Source: Ciona intestinalis (Eukaryota > Chordata > Ascidiacea > Phlebobranchia > Cionidae). From it: DNA of 64,000 nucleotides. Every line of letters begins with the position of its first letter. Within the stretch, counting starts at the first letter, position 1. Shown here piece after piece: positions 39,956 through 61,044 of the stretch. The translations under genes were made by a program, and so were the position numbers. The stretch covers positions 310,001 through 374,000 of the forward strand of contig NW_004190441.2 of the NCBI RefSeq assembly GCF_000224145.3, written 5' to 3'. The notes under the pieces were generated by a model that worked only from the letters and a program-made list of their open reading frames with translations, was not told the DNA's origin and did no database searches.

Positions 39956-40392
39956 TTTTTTTAATATTTTTTTTTAGATTGAAAGCTGTTTATTGCATAT
40001 ACCCCACCTATTCCGGTTGTTATTTATTTAAATAGAATGAGGATAAAGCATTTAAAATTAAATTCATGCATTTATTCCATGTTAGCGTGCCACCAATTAA
40101 TGTAAAAACTAAATAAACATGGTCGGTAGTTGGCAGTAGAGTACTAAAATTTTTTGCTTTGATCTTGTGTATTTTGCTGCAGCAAAAATCGGTTCATTCT
40201 ATTAGTCGTAGTATGTGTGCCGTGTGCAGGTATGCTGCAAAAGTAGAGTTAGTCACCATAAGACGTTTTTGTCCTTGTATTTATGTACATGACTTGCGTT
40301 TGTATCTTGTTTTAAAATATTAATTAGAGCTCTTACGTTTTTCGTACTTGGTTGTTGTTATAACTTTGCTATCTGTTGAAAATGGGTGTTAT

Positions 40393-40548
40393 AGTGAAGA
40401 ATCCCCCTACGTATTCTGCTAACCGCTAAACGTATCTAGTAATAGAAACCCATATAAACATATAAACACCGTAGATGGGTTTGCTACCACCAACCTCTAA
40501 CACTTCCCACCAGACTAATCTGTAACAACTGGAAGATTTTTCACCGGT
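40393..40548. mobile_element. Diverged MITE with ends GTGAAGAATCC
   Basis: Related to the element at 29375-29501: left end TATAGTGAAGAATCCCCC, right end GGAAGATTTTTCACC, with a shared interior (ACCAACCTCTAACACTTCCC is the reverse of its interior). It lies about 70 bp upstream of the AMPK start. Confidence 0.65.
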
Positions 40549-40618
40549 GTAAAAAAAATTATACATATAATTGTCTGTTTTATCAAACAATAAAGTTGCT
40601 CTGTACGTTGTTTTCTAG

Positions 40619-50089
<9,471 letters not shown>

Positions 50090-50649
50090 ATACATTTCAA
50101 CATTAGCGCAGCAAGAAAAAATTAGGGGGTTTTGGTAACAAATTTTTATTTTATTTTTTTTTTTTTTTAAAGGGGTTATAGCGGCATCACCATAAACCCC
50201 AAGTCTCTGGCAGAGCTTTTGCAAAAAAAATCATGTCTTGGTTCTGTTTGTTCCCCCATGTTTCCCAATGTTCCTTACCATATTTAAACATCTAAAGCAG
50301 AGTTTTTAAACTGGTTCACTGAAAATGCTTTAACAACAATATTGTTAGTTGAAATATTTTTTTATTAATTGTTAGTTGAATAGTAGGCTTCGTTTTTGCA
50401 TTGTGTGTTCGGCAAATTGGTCAAATCATTTTTAAGAATGTTATAAATGATTTTGTTTTAATATATTCAAGAAATACTTTTTTAGATTGTCGCTTAAACT
50501 AATTAAAATATTTGTATTGTAATATTTGTTTAAATTACAATTCTAGTACGGTAACTATAAACTGGTAAATTCTATTTTTCAAAAGTGACGTCTTTTTTTC
50601 TATAGTCTTATCATGCGATGCATTGTATCTTAAACGCTTTGATTTGTTT

Positions 50650-50776
50650 GGTACTGTGGGGTAAGTTGGGACACCTTTAGCGTAGAAGTGGTGAGGATAT
50701 AATTCTTTGAATGTTCTTTGTTTACTACCAAATGGGACGAGGTGAAAAGATGTCTCATGCTACCCCACCCTACTAT
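50650..50776. mobile_element. MITE, GTAGGGTGGGG family, internally deleted
   Basis: Both ends present (GTACTGTGGGGTAAGTTGGG, CATGCTACCCCACCCTACTA). Confidence 0.8.
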
Positions 50777-51426
50777 GTAATCTGTACAGATATATTTAGC
50801 TGTTCAAGACCTAACAGAATATCCCCACAATATCTCTGTTTTAAACAGAGATATCATTATATTTACATCCTCTTAAACAATTTATCTTCTGTCTTGTTTT
50901 GTCGTTTTCCAAATGTTGCTTTTCATACGGATTCAGATTTTTGTTGTTACTGCAAATTCAAATATTTGATTTCGTGCATATTCAAGTTTTAGCATCCAAA
51001 TATGCATAAAATGAAACATATGTGAACGACAAAACCTGCAAAAAACGACTTAACGCAATAATTACCGTGAACTCCTGACCTACTGGTGTTTAGCGCAAGG
51101 TGTTTCATTCAACCAGCATATTAAGTTACTGTGGATGAACCACAACTTATTTCTCATTCGTAATGTTGTGTTTTTCTCATTGTGGTTTCGTTGGTTCAAT
51201 AATTTTGCTTCTGAAAAAAGTCCAAAGTTTTTCGCATCTGTACATAACGTATCGCATTAGCGTATTATACACCGCATGCTCTGTTGTTTTTTATCGTGGT
51301 CTTCATATTCGCTGCATGTTCGCCTTTACCCTTTCAGTGCCGATAAATATTGTGTGTCCATACAATTGCATAAGGAATGTATATAAACATGATACCAATG
51401 CCTAAATGTTAACATCAACGTATAAA

Positions 51427-51548
51427 AGTGTGGGGTAAAATGGGATATCGTCAGCACGTAATATCCCATATTTCCCAAATCTATTTTAACAATTAGCAAT
51501 GCTATTTTGGGGTCGTGAGGAAGCGGTTATATAATTCTGTGAATTTTG
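51427..51548. mobile_element. MITE, GTAGGGTGGGG family, subfamily B, truncated
   Basis: Left two-thirds (GTGTGGGGTAAAATGGGATA to TATATAATTCTGTGAATTTT). Another copy follows directly. Confidence 0.7.
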
Positions 51549-51557
51549 TATTTTTAC

Positions 51558-51744
51558 AGTAATGTGGAGTAAGATGGGTTATAGCACATAATATTCCATA
51601 TTTAGTAATCGTGTTTTAGCAACCAACAACGCTTTTAGAATCGTAAGGATACGGTTGTATAATCTGTAAATATTATTTGTTTTCTACGAAATGAGACGAT
51701 ACATGAAAATGTTACAATGGGCCATCTTCCCCCACCTAACTTTA
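51558..51744. mobile_element. MITE, GTAGGGTGGGG family, subfamily B
   Basis: GTAATGTGGAGTAAGATGGG to GGCCATCTTCCCCCACCTAA, about 210 bp upstream of the receptor start. Confidence 0.75.
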
Positions 51745-51952
51745 TACACCATTATTACAAGGTAGGCCTACCACCTCCTGCTATATTTGGTAGAAATAGG
51801 TTTATTGCTACACGTAATAACCGACAGCTTTTCCCACGGTGACCATGCGTTAATGTGTCTCTTAGTTTTACGCAATAAATATTTAATTTCAGCATACTGG
51901 TATATAACCGCGATGTTCTATCGTTGCAAGACAGTTTGTAGGTTGAATGAAT

Positions 51953-54900
51953 ATGAAGAAACATCAGCTCTTGGTCGCCATTTTGTGCTTGGCGTTTGCA
52001 GATGTGGAAACTTCAAAATCTCATTCAATAACTGACACGCCGCATCAGGTAAGCATAAGAGCTAGTCGGGTGAAGGAAAGTTGGGACACCTTTAGCACAT
52101 AATATCCTGATCGTGTTTTAAACAATTAACAACGGTCAATGGTAGTCGTGAGGATATAGTTTTATAATTATTTGAATGTTCTTTGTTTACTACCAGTACC
52201 AAATGGCACGTGAAAATAGAATGAACAGGTGTCCCATTTTACCCCACCCTACTATAAATAAGAGTATAGTGCGCAACCTTTTTTTGGTTAGAACTTTATT
52301 GTTGTTTAATTAATTGGTTTATCACAATATAATGTTTGAATGGTGTAGAAAACGGTCACGTCTTTAATGAAATAAGTAGTTTTTACCCCTGGTCTACTTT
52401 TCCCTCCTCTTTGTAAGGATCTGGTGCTACGAAAACGTAACAGACAAAAATCAAGTCCAACAAATTGTTGTATATATTAAAATTAGAGAGTATTTCGTTC
52501 AAATGGCATCGTCGGTCTCTTTTTTAAATAGAAACCTCTCTTCGTTGTTTTAACTAGTATGATCTTTTCTATAATAAAGTCGAAATGACAAATCAAAAAC
52601 TTTTGTTATGTTTATTTAAAGCCACGAAACACGACTTACGTTGAAAGGCACGAGTCCGAGTTGGACCACGATCATATTGGCAACTACTCGAACCCCAACA
52701 ACGAAAACTCTATAAAGAAACTTTACCACGAACTTTTCATTCGTAGAGGTAAGTCGTGTTTCCTAACCATATTTTGTACAGTCTGGTGACTTGTCGCAGT
52801 GGTTAAGGATATATGCCTTTAGGATGCGCGGGTTTAACGCTGCTGTATCGTGAATGAATGAATGAATGTAACTTACTTTATCCTCGCGTGGCCGGAAAAC
52901 GACAGTCGTTATAACACGGGTTTAACACCTCGTGCCAGCTTACGAGTTACCATGTATGTTACTTTGTGGGTGATTATTTTTTGGGGGGATTTTTTTTATG
53001 TATGGCTGGTAATTTGGACAACCCATTAGTGACCACTGGGTTGGAGCAATTGCCGTTTAGTGTCTTGTCCAAGGACACATACGCCCACAATGGTAGCAGC
53101 GTCGAGCCTTGTACCCATTACCATTAGGGGGGGCCCCCAGGCGGCCGCTTTAACCACTACACCACGGCGCCGGTAATCGTTGTGGGAGCGTATGTCCTTC
53201 CGTAAGAAACTTGAAAACATTTGCTTAAACCAAGTAGCTCCTTATAAAGTTCGCCCAAAAATCACCCACAAAGTTACATATGTGGTAAGAACGCACAAGG
53301 TGAATGAAACAGAACGCCCGTGTTATAACGAAAGTTGTTGCCCCCCGTGTGAGGATAAATAAGTTACATTTGTTTATTCGATTAATTTCTCCCCCAACTA
53401 CAGGCTACGACAAAGCAGTAAGGCCTGTACAAAACGCTTCAGATCAAGTTCAAATTCAGTTGGATTTTTCATATGTTCAGGTAATGAACAAAACAACTAA
53501 CTCAAACTAGATCGATTTTTCCGGGGTATTGATAGTTTGTAACAACAACGCCTTTTTCTTTCAATTAAATGTAAATAGTTTTCAACCATGAGCGCGTTTT
53601 AACCATAGTCGTTTTGTTGTTATATTCTGTCTTTTCGCTTTTCATTCATTAATCTTTGCTATACGGTAATCGAACAGACAAATATAGTTATTGTTAATAT
53701 TTTAACTTCTTGCATGATTCCCAGGTTTTAAACTTAAACGAAAAAGATCAAATTTTAAAGAGTTTGCTTCGCACTCGGATTTATTGGACCGACGAGTTTC
53801 TAATGTGGACGCCATCGGAATATAATGGACAAACCAGCTGTGAGTGATCTTTTATTTTACTTCTTTTGTGATTTGGCTGACAACTTAGACAACCCATTAG
53901 TGACTACTGAGTACACTTGTTCACAATGGTAACAGTGTCGGGCGTCGAACCTATGAACCCTGGGCTAGGCACGGTGCGCTAACCACTTTGTCACTTATGA
54001 TATAGTAGGTCGGGGGAAGATCGGACACCTTATCATTCTATTCTCTCGTCCCATTTAGAAGTAACCGAAGAACATACACAGAACTTTTAAGGCGTATTTT
54101 CATGACTTCCATAGACCGGTTTTAATTGTTTAAAACACGACCAGGATACTTGGATATCATGTGCTTAAGGTGTCCTATCTTCAGAGAATGGGTCAACTTT
54201 TCATTCTATTTACTCGTTTTATTTGGTAGTAAACAAAGAACATTAAAAGAATTATAAAACCGTATCCTCACAACTCCCATAGGCCGTTGTTGATTGTTTA
54301 AAACACGATCAGGATATTAGAATATTTTGTCCCAAATGTGTCCCATCCCCCCACCCTATAATATGATCCATACCCATCCATCCACAGTGTTGGTTAAATC
54401 AACCGATGTTTGGATTCCCGATGTAGTAATGGACGAAGAAGTTGGAATCTATGATTATTCGCCTCGTCTTCCGTTCCTATTTGTTGAACACACAGGGTTG
54501 GTTGGTCTGCTCCAACCTTCGTCCTTCGAAACTTCATGTCGGGTCAATATCGCTTATTTTCCTTTCGATGTTCAAGTAAGACGCTTAGCTGTGTTTTGGG
54601 GAAATTTGTAACAGCTCGTATACGTCTTCAGTGTATTGTGGCAAGCATGATGATGGTAGCGCATAAGTTATGTGTTGGTTGCTTTTACTATATTGTCTAT
54701 GTGCCTGTAGGTGGGACAAGATGCATTATATACATGGTAACTCGTAAGCGGGCACGAGGTGTATGAAACATAACACCCGTGTTATAACGACTGTCATTGC
54801 CCAGCCATGCGAGAATAAATATGTTACTTTCGAGAGCCAAACTTTATTTTAGTTATATTCTTTATACCTAAACATATATGTTACACATTTATACGATCAC

Positions 54901-57900
54901 CCTGCAAAATAAACAAACGTGTGAAACTAAAATATCGAAACAATTACAGGCTTTGAAAGTTGACGAGCATTCATTATACATGTATGTAGATCGTAAACTC
55001 AACTGCCATTGGCGTCAATTTTTTGAAAATACGGGGATGCAGGGGTAGTTACCACGCTCATAAACTAACTTTAATTTTTAATGCCAACCACACTTAAACT
55101 GCAATACTTGTTTCAGGAATGCCAATTTATTTTCACTACGTGGACGTTTCCCACCTCCAAGGCTGATTTGATAGCGAAACGAGCGGTCGAAGATATGAAT
55201 AAAGACGTGGAAGAATATTTCGTAGCAACAGGGGAATGGCTTTTGGAGGAATTGAGAATTACGAAAGAGGTGAACCTTCATTAGTTGGATGTAGCTTCAA
55301 ATTTTAAAATAAAACAAAGAGATCATGGGTTCAAGGCTCGTAGCTGCTACCACCGTTGGTGTAGGTGTTCTTGGCAAGACACTTAACGGCAATTGCTCCA
55401 ACCCAGTGGTCACTAATAGGTTGTCTAAATTATGTCAGCAATACATTAAACAAATATTCACCCACAAAGTTGCTTATTAAAAGCGAGGACCAGGTGTTTG
55501 AAACAGAACACCCGTGTTATATCGATTGTCGTTGCCCCGCCACGCGAGGATAGAGCAAGTTAGATTCATTAATTCACATACACTGATCACTCCTCTCCAC
55601 ATACAACCTTAAAAAGCTAATTTTCTTGCAGTCAATAAGTTATGCAGACGTGGTAGTATCTGGTGCTACAACGTCTGAGGCGAGCGCCAGAAGTGCAACA
55701 CTGGGACCAAATGAATTGGTTAAAGACGTTTACCCTGGCCGAGTGCTGGACAGCCACTGGTTAGTTTAAAAATTAGAAACTTTAACGATTATGGATGAAG
55801 CAGCCACGCTTTTATTTGATTTTTTTCCAGCAGTTGCAGCGTGTGAATAACGACTGTCTGTTTTGTTGCTAATTTCCTTTTCTTCGTTGTATTATTTATT
55901 CTGATCTTCGCTACCGCACCAAAAGGAATCAATATCAATTATGTTATGTCAAGATAAACATTCACATTCTCTACGTACTAAGGTGTAAGTTGTGTGTCAA
56001 CATATCCAAACTGATGCACACGCGACCTCGTATGCATGATTATTAAAGGAAATATTTCATTTTACAGGTCCGAGCTTAAATTCACTTTAAAGTTTAGAAG
56101 GAACTCTTCTTTATATATGCAGGTATTGTACATAAGAGCTCATTGTTGGCGTTTCTTGTTGATTTAACAGCCGCGTTTTTTAATAGTATTGTGGGGATAA
56201 GATGGGACACCTTTAGCATGTAATAATCAAACATCCTGATCGTGTTCTAAACAATTAACAACGATCAATGGGAGTCGTGGAGTTATTCTTTTATAATTCT
56301 TTAAATTTCCTTTGTTTACTACTAAATGGCAAGAAAAAAATAGAATGATAAGGTGTCCCATCTTCCCCCATCCTACTATATAATGTTATATCCGTAGCGT
56401 ATATTTTAACGGCCGTTGTTTTGCTGCTAATTCCCTTTTCTTTGTTTTTTCTATGCTACCGCGTAATCGAAAAGATAACCTAAAAGTTATGCTACGTTGC
56501 ATAAACTGTTTACCTGATAGTTAAATGTTGGTATTCTTACAGAGTATGTTGTTTCCTGCCATTCTACTGACGACTGTGTCACTATTGGGTTTCTATCTCC
56601 CACCAGACAGCGGGGAAAGAATTGGTCTTCAGATTACGATCATGCTAACGTTTATGGTAAGATAAAATACTCAATGTAAAATACCCTCTTTTTCTTCGCA
56701 CGGTGTTTATGGCGTCTGTCCCGCTTTAGGGCTAGTTATGGGTTATGGGTTTTGGGAGGTTGTGGGATTGTGCTTCGACGCTGCTACCATTGTGGGCGTA
56801 TGTGTCCTTGGGCAAGACACTTAATAGCAATTGCTTCAACCCAGTGGTCACTAATGGGTTGTCCAAATTGTCAGTCATACATAAAAAACTAATATTAGTA
56901 ACTCGAAAGCTTGCTCGGACCGTATGAAACTGAACAGTCGTGTTATAACGACTATACCGTTGCCCCCCGCCACGCGAGGATAAATAAGTTACATTCATGG
57001 TAACTTGTAAGCGGGCACGACGTGCTAAAATAGAACACCCATGTTATAACGACTTACCCTGCATCGCGCTGATGAATCAGTTGCATTCTTTTATTCATTC
57101 TTTGCATACGCAGGTGTTTCTACTGACTGTTGGCGACATGTTCCCCGCATCTACAGGGCCCTATCTTGGCGTGTACTTCGTCTTATGCATGGCGTTGCTT
57201 GGTATCAACATCATAATGACGGTATTGGTGCTACATATCCACCATATGCCGTGTGATGCCGTGATGAAAGAAATGAAAACAAAAGTTAGTTCAAATAATA
57301 CTAATTCGTATGCAATAAGTTACATTTATCAATATTACGTATACTATATACATTTATGCAGTATTTATTTAATATTACTAATGTATGGCTTATGCTTGCA
57401 TTTTATACAAGATTGGGGTAAGATGGTTTAAGTTTTATTTTTTATCGTCCCATTTGATAGTGTAGTAGGTTGGGGTAAGATGGGACACCTTTTTATTCTA
57501 TTTTTTGTGCCATTTGGAAAAATATTAAACCCTATGCCCACGACTCCCATAGACCGTTATTAACTGTTTAAAACATCGTTAGGATATTTAGATATTATCT
57601 GCTAAAAGTGTCCCATCCTCTCCCCATCCTACTATATATAACCGTATTCCAACGACTCTTTAGAGTAAATATTAGCAACGTATGCAAGAAGTTACATTCA
57701 TTCATTCATTAAATTTATTCGGTTACCTAACATTGCTATGTATATGTATTGGTTTGGGTAAGGTCCATGTTTTCATTCTCTTTTATTCTCACATTCGGTA
57801 GTAAACAGAGCTTATTTACAGAATTATGAATGAATGTAAAAACACACACACACGTTCAAACACACACGTTTACAATGGTAGCAGTCGAGCCTTGAACTCA

Positions 57901-59652
57901 TTACCTCTGAGTTACAGGCAGGCGCGCTAACCACACTATGCCACGGCGCCGGACAAATTATATAAACGATTCCTTGCGACTCTAAAAAAGCGTTTTAATT
58001 GTTAAAAACACGATTAGAAACTATTGGATATTATATGCTAACAGTATTCCATTTTACCCCACAGTACTATATATACCCATACGTGATAAATTATATGTTC
58101 CAGGGCGTGTTTACAGTTAATTTCAAAGCCGTACCAGCTTGGATACGAGTTTGTCTCTTCCTATCCGGACAATACCCGAGACTTAAAAACTTTACTGTGA
58201 CCGAAGAAAAGGTGGAAGTTGTTCAAAAGAAGGTTTGTTGTGTCTGTATCTTTATCAATTGTAATATAATGCTGAATGGTTTGTGTGTCCTTGCATGGCT
58301 GGGTAACAACAGACTGTTTCATAAACCTCGTGTCCGCTTACAAGTTACCACAAATGTAACTTAGATCACCTCGCATGGCGGGGCAATGACAGTCCTTATT
58401 AAATGCGTTTCATACACCTCGTGCCAACTTACAAGTTACCCATATGTAACTTTGTGGGTGGTTGTTTTTCTACATAGCTAAAAATTTAGACAACCTATTA
58501 GTGACCACTAACTTGGGGCAATTGTCATTAAGTGCCATGTTCTTATTGTTTGTTTAGGAGACAACTGGTTCCATTATAAAGCTGTTGTGGCAACGTTGCA
58601 AAACTGTAGTGTTAAAATCGATAAAAAGAAACGTCGGTGTTGGTGGGCACGTGGTTGGGGATCAATCGTGTCATACTTGTAACGATCCAATTGAAGATTG
58701 TAAGCATAATAGTTCATGTGTGAAAGGCCATGATGATGATAAAGATGAACAAAGCTATGAGGAAACGGATGAAGGGACAACTAATGTTAATGCAGGTACC
58801 TTGTGATATTCTAGTACGCTTAGTATCGATCACAGCAGATGAATACAGAATCAATCAGTTAATTTTTAGATTACTATCTTTTTTTTATAGTTACGGTATT
58901 TTTAAAATATTAATATTTTGTCCTAATTCATTGTTGCACATAAGTATTTTACAATCATTAGTTGGTGTTGGCATTACACCAAAACACAACGCTGAGTTAT
59001 TTATTTACCATCACCATAAATTTGTGAGTAAAGCGCTTCTTACGTAGTAAGAAAAAAAGTTGCTACGTAGGATTGTATAAATCATTGAGCGGGACACCTA
59101 ATACTAATGTTTCACTGTACCGGTTGCCGAAATTGTTTTATGGTATGGGGTAGTATGGGACACCTTAAGCACATAATATTCAAATAGCCTGATATAAACA
59201 ACGGTCTATGGGGGTCGTGAGGATACGGTTTTATAATTATTTAAATGATTTTTGTTTACTAGGAATTAGGACGAGAAAATACAGTAAAAAAGTGTCCTAT
59301 TGTCCCCTCCTCCCCCTATAACTGTATAATATTGTAATCAATCTGGTATAACTCAAATTATGTTTATATTTCAGATGCGCAAACAGACTATGTATTTATC
59401 AACGCATTCTCAGATATTCTATCCGACTTGTCAAAGTTATCTGGCTACGTCACCGGTTTATCCAAATACATGCAGTACAGTAATACGGATCTTAAAGAGA
59501 ACCGGCTCAGTGGAGCGATGGAAGAACAATGGAAGTCCGTTGCAAGATCGGTGGATACTGTGTGCTTGTGGGTCTACATTGCGTCGCTTGTTGTCTTTCA
59601 CATTGGAATGTTCATTGCTGTTGTCATAAGTGCATTTTCAAAGGAAGCATGA
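51953..59652 (+). CDS. Nicotinic-type Cys-loop ligand-gated channel subunit (non-alpha)
   Basis: Pentameric ligand-gated ion channel subunit of the plasma membrane. Thirteen exons in phase: 51953-52048, 52622-52748, 53404-53480, 53725-53839, 54388-54575, 55117-55269, 55632-55759, 56068-56122, 56543-56656, 57114-57284, 58104-58232, 58558-58795 and 59375-59652 (TGA). They give 1869 nt and 622 residues. Signal peptide KKHQLLVAILCLAFA. The Cys-loop is C189-RVNIAYFPFDVQE-C203, with exactly 13 residues between. STDVWIPDVV and TTWTFP match binding-face segments. M1-M2-M3 run from SMLFPAILLTTVSLLGFYLP through SGERIGLQITIMLTFMVFLL to VLVLHIHH, and M4 is VYIASLVVFHIGMFIAVVIS. The Glu before M2 suggests a cation channel. 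No vicinal Cys-Cys in loop C, so it is not an alpha-type subunit. The M3-M4 loop has an acidic/His-rich part (GHDDDKDEQSYEETDEG). The agonist cannot be fixed by eye. Confidence 0.93.
52061..52255. mobile_element. MITE, GTAGGGTGGGG family, subfamily A
   Basis: Starts 13 bp after the exon-1 donor of the Cys-loop receptor gene. Right end CCCATTTTACCCCACCCTAC. Confidence 0.85.
52853..53175 (-). mobile_element. tRNA-headed SINE, full length
   Basis: Inverted copy. GAATGAATGAATGTAACTTA at one end and a head ending CCACTACACCACGGCGCCGG at the other. Confidence 0.88.
53259..53375 (+). mobile_element. SINE tail fragment
   Basis: Tail ending about 30 bp before exon 3 of the receptor gene. Confidence 0.75.
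53877..53995 (-). mobile_element. SINE head and central fragment
   Basis: GACAACTTAGACAACCCATT to GCGCTAACCACTTTGTCAC, then a MITE. Confidence 0.65.
54001..54184. mobile_element. MITE, GTAGGGTGGGG family, reversed, first of a pair
   Basis: TATAGTAGGTCGGGGGAAGA start. The right end is lost at the junction with the next copy. Confidence 0.8.
54185..54362. mobile_element. MITE, GTAGGGTGGGG family, reversed, second of a pair
   Basis: Left end eroded. Right end GTGTCCCATCCCCCCACCCT finishes 26 bp before exon 5 of the Cys-loop gene. Confidence 0.8.
54725..54835 (+). mobile_element. SINE tail fragment
   Basis: ACATGGTAACTCGTAAGCGG through AACACCCGTGTTATAACGAC. Confidence 0.75.
55315..55585 (+). 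mobile_element. tRNA-headed SINE
   Basis: Head mostly lost (GGGTTCAAGGCTCGTAGCTG); central block and tail good. In the intron before receptor exon 7. Confidence 0.8.
56182..56380. mobile_element. MITE, GTAGGGTGGGG family, subfamily A
   Basis: TAGTATTGTGGGGATAAGAT to CATCTTCCCCCATCCTACTA. Confidence 0.85.
56763..57095 (+). mobile_element. tRNA-headed SINE with doubled tail
   Basis: GTGCTTCGACGCTGCTACCA head remnant, central block, and two tails ending about 18 bp before receptor exon 10. Confidence 0.8.
57412..57690. mobile_element. MITE nested within an older MITE of the same family
   Basis: Outer copy halves (GATTGGGGTAAGATGGTTTA at left; CCGTATTCCAACGACTCTTT at right) surround a younger copy at 57460-57635 with good ends TAGTAGGTTGGGGTAAGATG and CCTCTCCCCATCCTACTATA. 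Confidence 0.8.
57738..58075. mobile_element. MITE interrupted by a SINE fragment
   Basis: MITE left part (GGTTTGGGTAAGGTCCATGT) and right part (CATTTTACCCCACAGTACTA) are separated by a SINE head fragment at about 57825-57955 (GGCGCGCTAACCACACTATG). It ends 28 bp before receptor exon 11. Confidence 0.8.
58275..58545 (-). mobile_element. SINE with doubled tail, degraded
   Basis: Two tail units and a partial central block (GACAACCTATTAGTGACCAC), ending about 15 bp before receptor exon 12. Confidence 0.7.
59143..59320. mobile_element. MITE, GTAGGGTGGGG family, subfamily A
   Basis: ATGGGGTAGTATGGGACACC to TTGTCCCCTCCTCCCCCTAT, 54 bp before the last receptor exon. Confidence 0.75.
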
Positions 59653-59765
59653 AACTCATATTTCCGTCAGGAAGACAGCAAATTAACGTTTATTTATTTT
59701 TTGTATATTCCAATGTCCATTGTTTTGACATCGTTTGGAATAAAAAAAGTAATATTCTACAAAAA

Positions 59766-59952
59766 TAGGTACGTGAGATGGACACCGTTAGCACAAAATA
59801 TCTCATACTTCCTAAATGTATTTTACCAGATAACCACGCTAGTTTAAAGTTGTTAGGATACGGTTATATAATACTCCAATTATTTTTTGTTTACTACCAA
59901 ATGGGACGATAAAAGAGGATGAAAACAAGTCCCATCTTACCCGAACCTATTA
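59766..59952. mobile_element. MITE, GTAGGGTGGGG family, subfamily B
   Basis: ACGTGAGATGGACACCGTTA to GTCCCATCTTACCCGAACCT. Confidence 0.8.
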
Positions 59953-60639
59953 ATCTAATGTCACCCAAAACTGTTTTAGTATTATAGCTTTAAATTTAGC
60001 TTGTAGACGTCGTTCTGTATAGGCCTATTCACTTTTTGTCGACGATTCACCCACTTTCAAGTCAATGTTGAAATAGCGCCACCAAGTGGCCATGGGTGTG
60101 TTTTGATGACAACTTTCAGTTCACAACTAATTCAGTTTAGATTTGCGTAAATATAATATAGATAGTAGACACGCGATAAAAGTCGTTTTTATCTGTAGTA
60201 GAGCCCGATGCGACGTTATATGCGTCATTGTTTATAATAAACCAGTATAGTTTGCAAAGCGGTATGTAATAACATGAAGTTAATGTATACGAAAATTAGT
60301 TCAGTGCACATAATGTGTAATCATTTTATGAATTTTAATTTTAATTTATGACCTAAGAACATTTCGTACAGACAGTATTGTATGGGTTTAATAAACAAAT
60401 TGCAGAATAAACTGCCACAGTAGTTGCAATAGTTAGTAGTTCATTTTTAGTTGATTCTTGTATATTTAGTTGAGAAACTAGATTTTGAAGTTTTTTGGTA
60501 CATTGATTAGCTCAACTGAAATAGAAGTTGAAGAGAAATAAATTTATTTAAATCAAAAAAGAAAATATTGGCTAGATATGTAGCGAGAGGAATACGTGCG
60601 TATTAGCACGGCAACTTAGTTAAACTATATTTTCTAAAT

Positions 60640-60930
60640 GAATGAATGTAATCTATTTATCCTCGCATGGCGGGGCAACAACAGACATTATAACACGGGT
60701 GTTCTGTTTCATACACCTCGTGCTTGCTTACAAGTTGCCACACATGTAACTTTGTGAGTGATTGATTTTCTGCATGGCTGACAATTTGTACAACCCATTA
60801 GTGACCACTAGGTTGGAGCAGTTGCCATTAAGTGTCTTGCCCAAGGACACATTTGCCCACAATGCTAGCAGCACAAGCTTTGAACCCATACAAGCTTTGA
60901 ACCCATAATCTCTGCGGTAAAAGCAGGCGT
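60640..60930 (-). mobile_element. tRNA-headed SINE, near full length
   Basis: Inverted copy with a short internal duplication (ACAAGCTTTGAACCCAT occurs twice). It ends about 115 bp before the G-alpha start codon. Confidence 0.85.
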
Positions 60931-61044
60931 TCTTCACAATCGATATGATTTTCCCCACAGGATACACCAAAAATGACTGTATAAACAAAAACCTTAGCCT
61001 TACTTTATATGGCCAACCAAAGTTGATTAATAAATGGGCAACAC

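Larger units (their letters stand above)
50090..51952. other. Intergenic region, AMPK alpha to Cys-loop receptor
   Basis: A T-run at about 50150-50170, three MITEs (50650-50776, 51427-51548, 51558-51744) and A/T-rich sequence. ORFs here are MITE or chance readings. Confidence 0.55.
59653..61044. other. Intergenic region, Cys-loop receptor to G-alpha gene
   Basis: A MITE at 59766-59952 overlaps the probable receptor 3' UTR (AATAAA-like at about 59740). Unique A/T-rich sequence follows, then an inverted SINE (60640-60930) just upstream of the G-alpha start. Confidence 0.55.
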
